This document shows, piece after piece, positions 10,118-19,676 of a stretch of DNA of 64,000 nt. Under the pieces are notes generated by a model. That model searched no databases. It saw only the letters and a list, made by a program, of their open reading frames with translations, and had not been told where the DNA came from. Source of the DNA: JAIOSF01 sp963677755 (GTDB taxonomy: Bacteria > Campylobacterota > Campylobacteria > Campylobacterales > Arcobacteraceae). The position numbers and the translations under genes are program-made. The stretch's first letter is position 1; each line of letters starts with the position of its first letter. The DNA lies in the NCBI GenBank assembly GCA_963677755.1, contig OY782506.1, forward strand, positions 1,488,001 to 1,552,000. The letters run 5' to 3'.

Positions 10118-10339
10118 ATGTTTCACGAATATAGAGATATAGTTACAGAGTTAAAAACAACAAATGCACACTTCAAAAAAATTTTTGAAGAGCATAATGA
10201 GTTACACGATCAATTAGACAAAGCAGAAGCTGGTGGAGTTGATCATATTGATGCTTCTGAAATTGAAAGAATGAAAAAAGAAAAACTAAAATTAAAAGAT
10301 CAAGCATATGCTATGATTATGGAACATAAAAACAAATAG
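10118..10339 (+). CDS. DUF465 (YdcH-like) small helical protein
   Basis: Small protein of 73 residues, almost entirely helical and charged, matching the DUF465/YdcH family: an N-terminal helix MFHEYRDIVTEL, a middle HNELHDQLDKAEAG and a C-terminal EIERMKKEKLKLKDQ. A good ribosome binding site (AAAGGGAT) sits before the ATG. A strong terminator follows within 25 nt, so it is a single-gene unit. Function in the family is unknown. Confidence 0.85.
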   Translation: MFHEYRDIVTELKTTNAHFKKIFEEHNELHDQLDKAEAGGVDHIDASEIERMKKEKLKLKDQAYAMIMEHKNK

Positions 10340-10360
10340 TTTTTACTTAAAGTCAAATAA

Positions 10361-10392
10361 AAAAGGTCAAGTTTTATAACTTGACCTTTTTT
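10361..10392 (+). terminator. Rho-independent terminator after DUF465 gene
   Basis: Perfect 13-bp stem (10361-10373 with 10378-10390), loop TTAT, followed by a T-run. It ends the DUF465 transcript before gyrA. The symmetric A and T tracts would let it work on either strand. Confidence 0.85.
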
Positions 10393-10451
10393 ATTGTTTA
10401 AGCATTCTTTCGATACAATAAATCAATTTCACAAAAAGGTATAAATAACTT

Positions 10452-12989
10452 ATGGAAAATCTTTTCGAATCACAAGATATAGTTGATATTAAAATAGAAG
10501 ACAGCATAAAAGCTTCCTACCTAGACTACTCAATGAGTGTTATTATTGGTCGTGCTTTACCTGATGCTAGAGACGGTTTAAAACCAGTTCATAGAAGAAT
10601 CCTTTATGCAATGCATGATCTAAATATGAGTTCAAGAACACCATATAAAAAATCTGCGAGAATTGTTGGAGATGTTATAGGTAAGTACCATCCACATGGA
10701 GATAGTTCGGTTTATGATGCACTTGTAAGAATGGCTCAAAGCTTCGCAATGAGAATGCCACTTGTAGATGGTCAAGGAAACTTCGGTTCTGTTGATGGGG
10801 ATAATGCTGCTGCTATGAGATATACAGAAGCTAGAATGACAAAACTAAGTGAAGATTTACTTAAAGATATAGATAAAGATACAGTAAACTATGTAGCAAC
10901 TTATGATGATACAGGGAAAGAACCTTCAGTTCTTCCTACAAGAATGCCTACCCTACTTGTAAATGGTAGTGAGGGTATTGCAGTTGGTATGGCTACAAAA
11001 ATTCCACCACATAATCCAACAGAAGTGATGAATGCTCTTATTCACCTTATAGATAATCCAACAGCAGATGCTACTGAACTTATGGAACATATACAAGGTC
11101 CAGATTTCCCTACAGGGGCAACTATCTTTGGAAGACAAGGTTTTACAGATGCCTATAAAACAGGTCGTGGAAAAGTTAAAATAAGAGCAAAACATCATAT
11201 TGAGACAAAAGGGAAAAAAGAGATAATCGTAATAGATGAACTTCCTTACCAAGTAAACAAAGCAAGACTTGTAGAACAAATAGCAAACCTATCAAAAGAG
11301 AAAATGATAGAGGGTATTAGTGAAGTAAGAGATGAATCAGATAGAGAAGGAACAAGAGTTGTAATCGAACTGAAAAAAGATGCAATGGGTGAGATTGTTT
11401 TAAATAACCTTTACAAACAAACACCGATGCAAACAACATTTGGGATTATTCTTTTAGCAGTTCATAATAAAGAACCAAAAATATTTAATCTTCCACAAAT
11501 TTTAAATATCTTCTTAAATCATAGAAAAACTGTAATTATTAGAAGAACAATATTTGAGCTTGAAAAAGCAAAAGCTAGAGCTCATATTTTAGAAGGTTTA
11601 AAAATTGCTGTTGATAACATTGATGAAGTAGTTAAAATCATCCGTGCAAGTGCAAATGATGCTGAAGCTAGTGAAAAATTAATTGCTAGATTTGATTTAA
11701 GTGAAATTCAAGCAAAAGCTATCCTTGATATGAGATTAGGAAGACTTACAGGTCTTCAAATAGAGAAATTAGAAGAGGAGCTTCGAGCATTATTAGAACT
11801 TATTGCTGAACTAGAATCTATCTTAAAATCTGAAGAGAAACTCAACATCATTATCAAAGAAGAGCTTATAGAAACAAAAGAAAAATATACTGAACCAAGA
11901 AGAACAGAGATTGAAGACAGTTATGATGATATTGATATTGAAGATTTAATACCAAATGAACCAATGGTAGTAACAATCACACATAATGGTTATGTAAAAA
12001 GAGTTCCAATCAAAGCTTACGAGATGCAAAGACGTGGTGGTAAAGGGAAAGTTGCTGTTACTACACATGATGATGATTTTATAGAAAAATTCTTTGTATC
12101 AAATACACATGATACACTTATGTTTGTTACAAATTTAGGTCAACTATACTGGTTAAAAGTTTATAGAATTCCTGAAGGTGGAAGAACTGCAAAAGGGAAA
12201 GCAGTAGTAAATCTTATAAACTTAAAAGAAGATGAAAAGATTATGGCTATTATCCCTACAACAGACTTTGATGCAACAAAATCTTTAGCATTTTTTACAA
12301 AAAATGGTGTAGTAAAAAGAACAGCCTTAAGTGAATTTAGCAATATAAGAAGTAACGGTGTAAGAGCAATCGTTCTTGATGAAGAAGATGAAATTGTAAC
12401 AGCTCAAATAACACTTCCAGAATCACAGTACCTTATGATATTTACAGCTCTTGGTCAAGTGATAAGATTTGAGATTGAAAAAACAAGAACACAAGGTAGA
12501 ACTACAAGAGGTGTTAGAGGTATCAAGTTTAAAGATACTAAAGATTATGTGGTAGATGCAGATGTGATTGAAAATGAGCAACAAGAGTTACTAACAGTAA
12601 GTGAAAATGGTGTAGGTAAACGAACAGAAGTTGAAGCATATAGACTTACAAATAGAGCTGGTTCTGGTGTTATTTCTATGAAACTAAGTCCAAAAACAGG
12701 GAAAACTGTAATTGGAAATGTAATTGTAGATGAAGACCAAGACCTTATGGCACTTACAAGTATTGGGAAAATGATACGAGTTGATATGAATACTATAAGA
12801 AAAGCTGGTAGAAATACAAGTGGTGTAACTATAGTAAATGTTGATAAAGAAGATAGAGTTGTAAGTATCGCAAAATGTCCAAAAGAAAAAGATGATGAAC
12901 TAGATATTCAAAATGCTGATGATATGGCTGGAATTGATTTAGAAGAAAGAAATTTATTGAACACTGATAATAATGGAGAAAATGAATAA
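10452..12989 (+). CDS. gyrA: DNA gyrase subunit A
   Basis: Gyrase subunit A, 845 residues, the DNA-breaking and rejoining half of type II topoisomerase. The catalytic Tyr is Tyr124 (AMRYTEARM). The C-terminal beta-pinwheel holds the GyrA-box QRRGGKG near residue 526, which separates gyrase from topoisomerase IV. The quinolone-resistance region reads HPHGDSSVYD, so the residues matching E. coli Ser83 and Asp87 are Ser85 and Asp89, the unmutated state. The acidic C-terminal tail is usual. The next gene, asd, starts at or next to its stop codon, suggesting translational coupling. Confidence 0.98.
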   Translation: MENLFESQDIVDIKIEDSIKASYLDYSMSVIIGRALPDARDGLKPVHRRILYAMHDLNMSSRTPYKKSARIVGDVIGKYHPHGDSSVYDALVRMAQSFAMRMPLVDGQGNFGSVDGDNAAAMRYTEARMTKLSEDLLKDIDKDTVNYVATYDDTGKEPSVLPTRMPTLLVNGSEGIAVGMATKIPPHNPTEVMNALIHLIDNPTADATELMEHIQGPDFPTGATIFGRQGFTDAYKTGRGKVKIRAKHHIETKGKKEIIVIDELPYQVNKARLVEQIANLSKEKMIEGISEVRDESDREGTRVVIELKKDAMGEIVLNNLYKQTPMQTTFGIILLAVHNKEPKIFNLPQILNIFLNHRKTVIIRRTIFELEKAKARAHILEGLKIAVDNIDEVVKIIRASANDAEASEKLIARFDLSEIQAKAILDMRLGRLTGLQIEKLEEELRALLELIAELESILKSEEKLNIIIKEELIETKEKYTEPRRTEIEDSYDDIDIEDLIPNEPMVVTITHNGYVKRVPIKAYEMQRRGGKGKVAVTTHDDDFIEKFFVSNTHDTLMFVTNLGQLYWLKVYRIPEGGRTAKGKAVVNLINLKEDEKIMAIIPTTDFDATKSLAFFTKNGVVKRTALSEFSNIRSNGVRAIVLDEEDEIVTAQITLPESQYLMIFTALGQVIRFEIEKTRTQGRTTRGVRGIKFKDTKDYVVDADVIENEQQELLTVSENGVGKRTEVEAYRLTNRAGSGVISMKLSPKTGKTVIGNVIVDEDQDLMALTSIGKMIRVDMNTIRKAGRNTSGVTIVNVDKEDRVVSIAKCPKEKDDELDIQNADDMAGIDLEERNLLNTDNNGENE

Positions 12990-12990
12990 A

Positions 12991-14034
12991 ATGAGTTTGA
13001 AATATAATGTAGCAGTAGTTGGTGCTACTGGTGCAGTTGGTGAAGAGTTATTTAGAGTTATGGAAGAACTAAACTTCCCTGTTGGTACATTATTACCACT
13101 AGCAAGTGCCAATAGTGTAGGTACAAATATAACTTATGCTGGAAACGAGTATCCTGTAGTAGAACTTACAGATACAGTTTTTGAAGAAAATGAAGTTGAT
13201 ATTGCATTTTTTAGTGCTGGTGGAAGTATCTCTGAAAAATTTGCACATTTTGCTGTAGAAGGTGGTGCTGTTGTTATTGATAACACAAGTCACTTTAGAA
13301 TGAATGCAAATGTACCTTTAGTAGTTCCAGAAGTAAATCCTGAAGATATTGCTTTATGGAGAGAAACAGGAATTATTGCAAATCCAAATTGTTCTACGAT
13401 TCAAATGGTTCAAGCTTTAAAACCACTTGATGAGCTGTATGGTATCAAAAGAGTTGATGTATCAACTTACCAAGCTACAAGTGGTGCTGGGAAAAAAGGG
13501 ATGGAAGAGTTAGTAACACAAATGCAAGACTTTTTTGCTTTCAAACTAGATGATACTAAAAAAGAAGCATTTGCACATCAAATTGCTCTAAATGTAATAC
13601 CACATATTGATGTATTCCAAGAAAATGGTTTTACAAAAGAAGAGATGAAGATGGTAAATGAAACTCAAAAAATTATGAAAAAACAAATTGCAATTGCAGC
13701 AACTTGTGTAAGAGTTCCTGTTTTAAGAAGTCATAGTGAGTCTATAACAATAAGATTTGAAGATAGTGTTGATGTTGATGTAAATGCAGTAAGAAGTGCC
13801 TTAGACAACTTTGAAAATGTAGAAGTTGCAGATGATGTAGCAAACAATATTTACCCAATGCCAATAATGTCAACAGATACAGATACTACTTTTGTAGGAA
13901 GAATAAGAAAAGACATTTATGAAGCAAATGTTGTACATATTTTTAATGCTGCTGACCAAGTAAGAGTTGGAGCTGCAACAAATGCTGTAAGAATTGGTTT
14001 AAAATGGATAGATTTACAGGAAGAGGAATTATAA
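12991..14034 (+). CDS. asd: Aspartate-semialdehyde dehydrogenase
   Basis: NADPH-dependent enzyme that reduces aspartyl phosphate to aspartate semialdehyde, the branch point to lysine/diaminopimelate, threonine and methionine. The dinucleotide motif GATGAVGEE is near the N-terminus, the catalytic Cys is in NPNCSTIQM (about residue 128), and QATSGAGKKGMEEL follows. The frame opens at an ATG at 12973 inside gyrA, but the GGAGAA at 12975-12980 fits the ATG at 12991 with a 10-nt spacer, so that start was chosen. The gene sits directly after gyrA and 3 nt before the YqhA-family gene, consistent with an operon. Confidence 0.96.
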   Translation: MSLKYNVAVVGATGAVGEELFRVMEELNFPVGTLLPLASANSVGTNITYAGNEYPVVELTDTVFEENEVDIAFFSAGGSISEKFAHFAVEGGAVVIDNTSHFRMNANVPLVVPEVNPEDIALWRETGIIANPNCSTIQMVQALKPLDELYGIKRVDVSTYQATSGAGKKGMEELVTQMQDFFAFKLDDTKKEAFAHQIALNVIPHIDVFQENGFTKEEMKMVNETQKIMKKQIAIAATCVRVPVLRSHSESITIRFEDSVDVDVNAVRSALDNFENVEVADDVANNIYPMPIMSTDTDTTFVGRIRKDIYEANVVHIFNAADQVRVGAATNAVRIGLKWIDLQEEEL

Positions 14035-14037
14035 AAA

Positions 14038-14550
14038 ATGATTGAAAAATTATTTGAAGGTACCATTTGGAGAAGTAGATTTATAATTGTACTTGCAGTT
14101 GTATTTGGACTTTTGGGTGCAATAGTACTTTTTGTTGTTGCATCTCTTGATATTTGGGAAGTTGCCGTATATTCTTTTAAAACTATACTATCAGGAGCAC
14201 ATCCAGAGCATTTTCACGAAGATATAGTTGCTGGTATTATTGGTGCTGTTGATCTATACTTAATTGCGGTTGTACTTTTCATCTTTGCCTTTGGTTTATA
14301 TGAACTTTTTGTATCAGAGATTGATGAAGCGATGGAGAAAGAAAATGCAAATAAAATACTTGCTATTCACTCTCTTGATCAATTAAAAGATAAAATAGCA
14401 AAAGTTATTGTTATGGTACTTGTTGTGAGCTTTTTTCAAAGAGTTTTACATACAAATTTTGCAACTCCTTTAGAGATGTTGTATTTCGCACTTTCAATCA
14501 CTGCACTGTCAGTTGGATTGTACTTCTTAGGAAAAGTAGGAAAACATTAA
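14038..14550 (+). CDS. YqhA/UPF0114 family membrane protein
   Basis: Inner-membrane protein of 170 residues matching UPF0114 (YqhA). N-terminal motif FEGTIWRSRF precedes the first of four likely membrane segments (about 16-38, 72-93, 117-137, 144-165). The acidic stretch ELFVSEIDEAMEKEN lies between segments 2 and 3. It lies 3 nt downstream of asd. Function is unknown in the family. Confidence 0.85.
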   Translation: MIEKLFEGTIWRSRFIIVLAVVFGLLGAIVLFVVASLDIWEVAVYSFKTILSGAHPEHFHEDIVAGIIGAVDLYLIAVVLFIFAFGLYELFVSEIDEAMEKENANKILAIHSLDQLKDKIAKVIVMVLVVSFFQRVLHTNFATPLEMLYFALSITALSVGLYFLGKVGKH

Positions 14551-14570
14551 TAGATTGAAAAATCTATTAA
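14547..14570. other. Short stem-loop after YqhA gene
   Basis: A 10-bp perfect stem (14547-14556 with 14561-14570) with a GAAA loop begins in the stop codon of the upstream gene. No T-run follows, so it is a weak terminator at best; it may protect the 3' end of the asd-yqhA message. Confidence 0.45.
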
Positions 14571-14632
14571 TCTACACCAACTAAAATTAAATTATAAATT
14601 CACTATTAATTAAAAAATAAAAAGGAAACTTT

Positions 14633-15682
14633 ATGGGAAAAATATTTGTTGATGCGTGTAAAGGTCTAGAAACACCTTATACACCAGTATGGATGATGAG
14701 ACAAGCGGGAAGATATCTTCCAGAGTATATGGCAGTTCGTGCTGAAGCTGGAAACTTTTTAAACCTATGTCATGATCCAAAAAAAGCAGCAGAGGTGACA
14801 ATTCAACCACTTGATATAGTTGGTGTTGATGCTGCAATTTTATTTAGTGATATTTTAGTAATACCAGATGAGATGGGTATGGACTTATCTTTTGTAAAAG
14901 GTGAAGGTCCAAAATTTAGTGACCCAATAACTTGTGAAGCTGATGTAGATAGACTCCTTGGTGGGAAAGAAGCTGCTAAAAAATTAACTTATGTATATGA
15001 TACTATCAAACTTTTAAGAGAGCAATTAGATGCAAGAGCTGATGATAAAGCACTTATAGGTTTTACAGGTGCTCCTTGGACACTTGCTACTTATATGATA
15101 GAGGGGCAAGGGACAAAAACATATAATATTTGTAAAAAAATGATGTACTCAAATCCAGAGCTATTACATAAAATATTAAGAAAAGTAACTGAAGTAGTAA
15201 AACTATATATGGAAAAACAAATTCAATCTGGTATTGATGTTGTTCAAATATTTGATTCTTGGGCATCAGCAATTGAACCTTCAAAATACAATGAATTCTC
15301 ATGGCAATATATGGTTGATATTGCAGATTATCTAAAATCAAAATATCCAGAAACACCAATTATTATGTTTCCTAAAGGTGTTGCTTCTTTTATAGAGCGT
15401 GGACTTGTATATGGAAACTTTGATGTTTTTGGTGTAGATTGGGGAACTCCAATGGCTATGGTAAAAGAAAAGCTTGGTGATAGATATGTTCTTCAAGGAA
15501 ATATGGAGCCTTGTAGACTATACTCAAAAGAAGCAACTACAGAGTGTGTAGAGGGTATCCAAAATATTATGGAAGGTAAAAGACATATCTTTAATCTTGG
15601 TCATGGAATTTTACCTGATGTTCCAGTTGAAAATGCAAAACACTTTGTAAGTGAATGTCAAAGAGTAAGCGGTAAAAAATAG
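14633..15682 (+). CDS. hemE: Uroporphyrinogen decarboxylase
   Basis: Cytoplasmic haem-pathway enzyme of 349 residues that removes four carboxyl groups from uroporphyrinogen III to give coproporphyrinogen III. Family motifs are clear: PVWMMRQAGRYLPEY near residue 18, LFSDILVIPDEMGM near 76, GFTGAPWTLATYMIEG near 142, and HGILPDVP near the C-terminus. A ribosome binding site (AAAGGAA) precedes the ATG. The stop codon overlaps the GTG start of the radical SAM gene. Confidence 0.97.
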   Translation: MGKIFVDACKGLETPYTPVWMMRQAGRYLPEYMAVRAEAGNFLNLCHDPKKAAEVTIQPLDIVGVDAAILFSDILVIPDEMGMDLSFVKGEGPKFSDPITCEADVDRLLGGKEAAKKLTYVYDTIKLLREQLDARADDKALIGFTGAPWTLATYMIEGQGTKTYNICKKMMYSNPELLHKILRKVTEVVKLYMEKQIQSGIDVVQIFDSWASAIEPSKYNEFSWQYMVDIADYLKSKYPETPIIMFPKGVASFIERGLVYGNFDVFGVDWGTPMAMVKEKLGDRYVLQGNMEPCRLYSKEATTECVEGIQNIMEGKRHIFNLGHGILPDVPVENAKHFVSECQRVSGKK

Positions 15683-16590
15683 TGACTAATATCATTTTTG
15701 GACCTATCCCATCAAGAAGATTTGGGATGAGTCTAGGAATCGACCTCTCTCCTAATACAAAACAATGTAACTTTGACTGCTTATATTGTGAACTCGACAA
15801 AGCCAAAACAGTATCAAAACAAACTGAAATATTAGAAGTTGAAGAGATAATTTCTGAACTTAAAACTGCTCTTGCTAATCATAAAAATATTGATGTGATA
15901 ACATTCACTGCAAATGGTGAACCAACTCTCTATCCAAACCTTTCAACACTTATAGATGAAGTAGATAAAATAAAAGGTGATATAAAAACTCTCATACTTA
16001 GTAACGGTGCAAATGTTTATGAACCAAAGATACAACAAACTCTAAGCAAAATAGATATAGTAAAACTTTCACTTGATTGTGTGAGTTTATCTTGTTTTAA
16101 AAAACTTGATAGAGTAGATGATAGTATAGATTGTAGTAAAATAGTAGATGGGATGATAACATTTAGACAGATATACAAAAAACAACTTATTACAGAAACT
16201 CTTTTTGTAAAAACTCTCAACGATAGCCAAGAAGAGATACATAAGATATCTGAAGCCTTACAACTTATCAAACCAGATAGAGTAGATATAGGTACGATAG
16301 ATAGACCACCTGCTTACGATGTGAAGCCTGTAAGTTATGAAGCCCTACTTTCTATAGCAAATACCTTTAAAAATCTTCCAGTAACTATTGCTCACAGAGA
16401 TAAAAATATCACAAAAGAGCAATACAATGAAAACGAAATTTTAAGACTACTCAAAAGAAGACCTTTAACACAAGATGATATAGAAAATATCTTTACAAAA
16501 AACTCTCAAGAGATACTGCAAACTCTATTAGAAAATAAAAAAGTCTATGAAGTTATCAACAACAATGTGAAGTTTTATAAAATATCATAA
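15682..16590 (+). CDS. Radical SAM protein with C-terminal winged helix
   Basis: Radical SAM protein of 302 residues starting with GTG that overlaps the hemE stop by 1 nt. Cys29, Cys33 and Cys36 form the CxxxCxxC iron-sulfur site (CNFDCLYC). The N-terminal IIFGPIPSRRFG and TANGEPTLYP are typical of the subgroup found in many anaerobes and Campylobacterota. The last 65 residues look like a winged helix (NEILRLLKRRPLTQDDIENIF). The substrate is unknown. Coupling to hemE might hint at tetrapyrrole metabolism, but that is only context. Confidence 0.85.
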   Translation: MTNIIFGPIPSRRFGMSLGIDLSPNTKQCNFDCLYCELDKAKTVSKQTEILEVEEIISELKTALANHKNIDVITFTANGEPTLYPNLSTLIDEVDKIKGDIKTLILSNGANVYEPKIQQTLSKIDIVKLSLDCVSLSCFKKLDRVDDSIDCSKIVDGMITFRQIYKKQLITETLFVKTLNDSQEEIHKISEALQLIKPDRVDIGTIDRPPAYDVKPVSYEALLSIANTFKNLPVTIAHRDKNITKEQYNENEILRLLKRRPLTQDDIENIFTKNSQEILQTLLENKKVYEVINNNVKFYKIS

Positions 16591-16606
16591 TTTAAGCTAG
16601 TTTTAA

Positions 16607-16635
16607 TTGACAAAAGTGAAATATTTAACTATAAT
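16607..16635 (+). promoter_or_regulatory. Consensus sigma-70 promoter for tRNA-Asn
   Basis: TTGACA (16607-16612), a 17-nt spacer and TATAAT (16630-16635): an exact match to the vegetative consensus, rare in a genome group whose promoters usually lack a clear -35. Transcription would begin near 16642, about 37 nt before the tRNA. Confidence 0.85.
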
Positions 16636-16678
16636 TTCGCCACTTAAAAAGAAACATTCTTTTTAAACTAACACAAGT

Positions 16679-16753
16679 TCCGGCATAGCTCAGCGGTAGA
16701 GTAGATGACTGTTAATCATTTGGTCCCTGGTTCGATCCCAGGTGCCGGAGCCA
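16679..16753 (+). tRNA. tRNA-Asn (anticodon GTT)
   Basis: Full cloverleaf of 75 nt with encoded CCA. The acceptor stem TCCGGCA (16679-16685) pairs with TGCCGGA (16743-16749), followed by discriminator G and CCA. The anticodon stem GATGA/TCATT closes loop CTGTTAA, with anticodon GTT at 16711-16713. The T-arm GGTTCGATCC is canonical. A consensus promoter lies just upstream. Confidence 0.97.
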
Positions 16754-16869
16754 TATCAATTAAAATCCTATTATTTATAAGTCTTATCAATAATAACATC
16801 AAACTTATAAGTACAATCATATTTTAAAAAAGATACAATTAGATAAATAACAAATTAAGTAATATAAAT

Positions 16870-18771
16870 ATGAATAATGAAGATGAGAAGAAGCTACTAT
16901 TTTTTATAAAAATTATCCCATTAACTGTAGTAACATTTATTGCAATTGTAGGCATTTTTGTTGCTTTATACATAAATAATTTAACCCTAAATAATGAACT
17001 TAAAAATACCAAAGAGATATATTTAAAAAATGAAAAAAAAATTTTAAAAGAGGAAGTACTAAAAGTACGGAACAACTTAATAAACGAAAAAAAACTTACA
17101 AAAGAAAAGCTCAAACAAAATATCAAAGAAAAAGTTTATATGGCACATACCATAGCTACAAATATTTATAATCAATATAAAGATACAAAAAGTGCAAAAG
17201 AGATAAAAGATATTATTAAAAATGCTCTTGTAAATATTCGATTTAACGATGGGAGAGGTTATTATTTTATATATAGTACTTTAAATTACGAATGTATATT
17301 AATGCCAATAAAGAGAGAGTTTGAAGGAACAAGTTTTTACAATTTTCAAGATACAAAAGGGATGTATGTAAATAGAGAGATTGTTAAACTCGTAAAAAAA
17401 GAAAAAGAGGGATTTTTAACATGGTGGTATCATAAACCAAATGATATGAAAGAACACTATGAAAAAATAGGTTTTAGTAAATATTTTGAACCTTTAAATT
17501 GGTATATAGGAACAGGTGAATATGTAAAAGACTATGAAGAAACTATAAAAAAATCTATTACTAAACGGTTGTCATTATATGTTTATCATAAGAACTCTTA
17601 TATTTTTATCCTCGATAAAGAGGGGGTTATCTTAGCACACAAGAATAAAAAACTAGTAGGTAAAAAGAAACTATCAGAAAAACAAATTAATAATTTCAAT
17701 ATTGTAAAAGAAATTATTAAAAACGTAAAAAAAGGAAATGGCTTTATTGAATATCTGCTCCCACCAAATAAAACTAACAAAATTTCTTATGTAGTGCAAC
17801 TAAAAGACTGGGGTTGGACTATAGGTTCTGGTTTTAATACCAATGATTTAAATCTACTTATTGAAAATAGGAAAAAAGAATTAACAGAACAAAACAAACA
17901 AGAGATTCGTACAATAATTTTAGTTTCACTAATTATTATTTTTATCATTATAATTTTATCTTTATCTTTATCTTATGCCATTGAAAAAAGATTTGAAAAC
18001 TATAAACGCAAAGCTATTCAAAAAGACAAAATGATTACAGAACAATCAAAAATGGCGGCAATGGGTGAGATGATTGGAAACATTGCGCACCAATGGAGAC
18101 AACCACTTTCTATAATATCAACAGGTGCGACAGGAATGAAGCTACAAAAAAGATATGAAGTTTTAAAAGATGAAGAGTTCAACAAGATTTGTGATGCAAT
18201 TAATGACAATGCTCAATATTTATCTAAAACGATTGATGACTTTAAGAACTTTATCAAAGGGGATAGAGTAAAAGAGATTTTTAGTTTAGAAGAAAACATC
18301 AACTCTTTTATCCACTTGATTGAGGGTTCTTTAAAAACAAACAATATAGAACTCATATTAAACTTGAAAAAAGATATTAAAATAAATGGTTATAGCAATG
18401 AATTAATGCAATGTTTTATAAATATCTTCAATAATGCTAAAGATGCGTTAAAAGAGAATAGAGAACAAGATAGATTGATATTTCTAACAACTTATTCTGA
18501 AAAGAATACAGCAGTAATAAAAATTCTAGACAATGGAAATGGAATCCCTGAAAATATAGTTGATAAAATTTTTGAACCGTACTTTACTACAAAACACCAA
18601 TCTCAAGGGACAGGACTTGGACTAAGTATGACGTACAAGTTTATTGTAGAGGGGATGAATGGAACTATCACAGCGAACAATAAATCTTTTGAATATCAAC
18701 ACAAAAAATACAAAGGTTCTGAAATAGTTATCACTTTACCTATAGAAATTATTTACAATAAAATAAATTAA
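16870..18771 (+). CDS. Cache-domain sensor histidine kinase
   Basis: Membrane histidine kinase of 633 residues. Membrane segment at 12-34, a periplasmic region of about 300 residues with two Cache-type units (RGYYFIYSTLNYECILMP near 118 and LNWYIGTGEYVKDYEE near 210, then a second unit ending LKDWGWTIGSGF near 310), a second membrane segment near 341-365, and the kinase core: MAAMGEMIGNIAHQWRQPL with His407, N-box QCFINIFNNAKDAL, G1 DNGNGI, G2 GTGLGLSMT. It resembles the kinase at 132-2003 in its core. Cache domains sense small carboxylates or amino acids; the ligand is unknown. It stands alone and has no adjacent regulator. Confidence 0.9.
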   Translation: MNNEDEKKLLFFIKIIPLTVVTFIAIVGIFVALYINNLTLNNELKNTKEIYLKNEKKILKEEVLKVRNNLINEKKLTKEKLKQNIKEKVYMAHTIATNIYNQYKDTKSAKEIKDIIKNALVNIRFNDGRGYYFIYSTLNYECILMPIKREFEGTSFYNFQDTKGMYVNREIVKLVKKEKEGFLTWWYHKPNDMKEHYEKIGFSKYFEPLNWYIGTGEYVKDYEETIKKSITKRLSLYVYHKNSYIFILDKEGVILAHKNKKLVGKKKLSEKQINNFNIVKEIIKNVKKGNGFIEYLLPPNKTNKISYVVQLKDWGWTIGSGFNTNDLNLLIENRKKELTEQNKQEIRTIILVSLIIIFIIIILSLSLSYAIEKRFENYKRKAIQKDKMITEQSKMAAMGEMIGNIAHQWRQPLSIISTGATGMKLQKRYEVLKDEEFNKICDAINDNAQYLSKTIDDFKNFIKGDRVKEIFSLEENINSFIHLIEGSLKTNNIELILNLKKDIKINGYSNELMQCFINIFNNAKDALKENREQDRLIFLTTYSEKNTAVIKILDNGNGIPENIVDKIFEPYFTTKHQSQGTGLGLSMTYKFIVEGMNGTITANNKSFEYQHKKYKGSEIVITLPIEIIYNKIN

Positions 18772-18842
18772 TAATATTATATTATTCAAGTGAATTATGC
18801 TATACTATTATAAGTATAAAATATATATAGGATAACAAAAAG

Positions 18843-19187
18843 ATGAGACTTATTGATTTATTTTCAGATTATATTCGGAATAAAAAAGACCTTATAGAAT
18901 ATATTGAAAAAAGAAAAGATATAAATGAACGCGGTGAATTTACTGATGATAAGTTACGTTTAGCTGCCAAAAAGCTTGAAAAACTTAAAAATGAATATCC
19001 TGAAATTTATAAAGGTATGCATGAAACACTTGAAGAATATTATAGTGAAGATAGAGGACATTATGTTGAATATCCTATAAATTTTCTCAAACAAATATTA
19101 ATGATGTTTGAAACCCACTTAAGTGTTGATGAGATATACCAATCATACAAAAAAGGTTTAAATCATCGCTGTAGAGATGCTTACTAA
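18843..19187 (+). CDS. Hypothetical protein, 114 aa
   Basis: Not recognised. A charged, mainly helical protein rich in Lys, Glu and Tyr with no membrane segment or signal peptide and a single Cys close to the C-terminus (HRCRDAY). An ATG with AGGATAAC upstream and a TATA-rich promoter region after the kinase gene suggest it is real. It converges on the DUF3010 gene with 10 nt between the stops. Confidence 0.65.
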   Translation: MRLIDLFSDYIRNKKDLIEYIEKRKDINERGEFTDDKLRLAAKKLEKLKNEYPEIYKGMHETLEEYYSEDRGHYVEYPINFLKQILMMFETHLSVDEIYQSYKKGLNHRCRDAY

Positions 19188-19197
19188 TTGATTTTAT

Positions 19198-19599
19198 TTA
19201 TACCAAACAACAAAGATAACTTTGTTCTTGGTATTTATTTAAACTCTTAGGGTATTCAATCTCACTTTTTTTCTCAAATTTACTCAAAGCTTGTCCTGAC
19301 ACAAACTCCACTGCTGATAAATCATTGAGTTGTAAAATTGTTTCTATTTTAAAAGTAACAGCTCCACCTGCAAAGTTTCCTTTTTTTGAACGTTTTTTGA
19401 TGACAATTTTTTCTACTTGATTCTCTTTTATAAATTTTTCAAAATTCTTTTTGAATGTAAGTATACTATTTTGTTCTTCGTCATTTTCTAATACTAATTT
19501 TTTAATTTTTAAATCAATAAAATTTGCTGTTTCGCCAGTTTTCTCTACTACACTTAGTATCGCATAATTTGATTTTATCTCTACGCCACATATATTCAT
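19198..19599 (-). CDS. DUF3010 family protein
   Basis: Protein of 133 residues beginning MNICGVEIKSNYAIL, matching DUF3010 proteins, which appear to have an RNase H-like fold (a first beta strand with a conserved acidic residue, then KIVIKKRSKKGNFAGG). No membrane segment. Function is not known. It is a single gene lying between a converging hypothetical gene and the Crp/Fnr gene. Confidence 0.7.
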   Translation of the reverse strand: MNICGVEIKSNYAILSVVEKTGETANFIDLKIKKLVLENDEEQNSILTFKKNFEKFIKENQVEKIVIKKRSKKGNFAGGAVTFKIETILQLNDLSAVEFVSGQALSKFEKKSEIEYPKSLNKYQEQSYLCCLV

Positions 19600-19676
19600 A
19601 ATATAACCCTTGTATCATTTTATATACTATTGTAGCAAATAATATTTCAAAAGAGTTATTTCATGGCATATTGCAA

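Noticed and set aside
10953..11279. Minus-strand frame inside gyrA
   Set aside because: Antisense shadow of a conserved gene; composition and lack of ribosome binding site show it is not coding.
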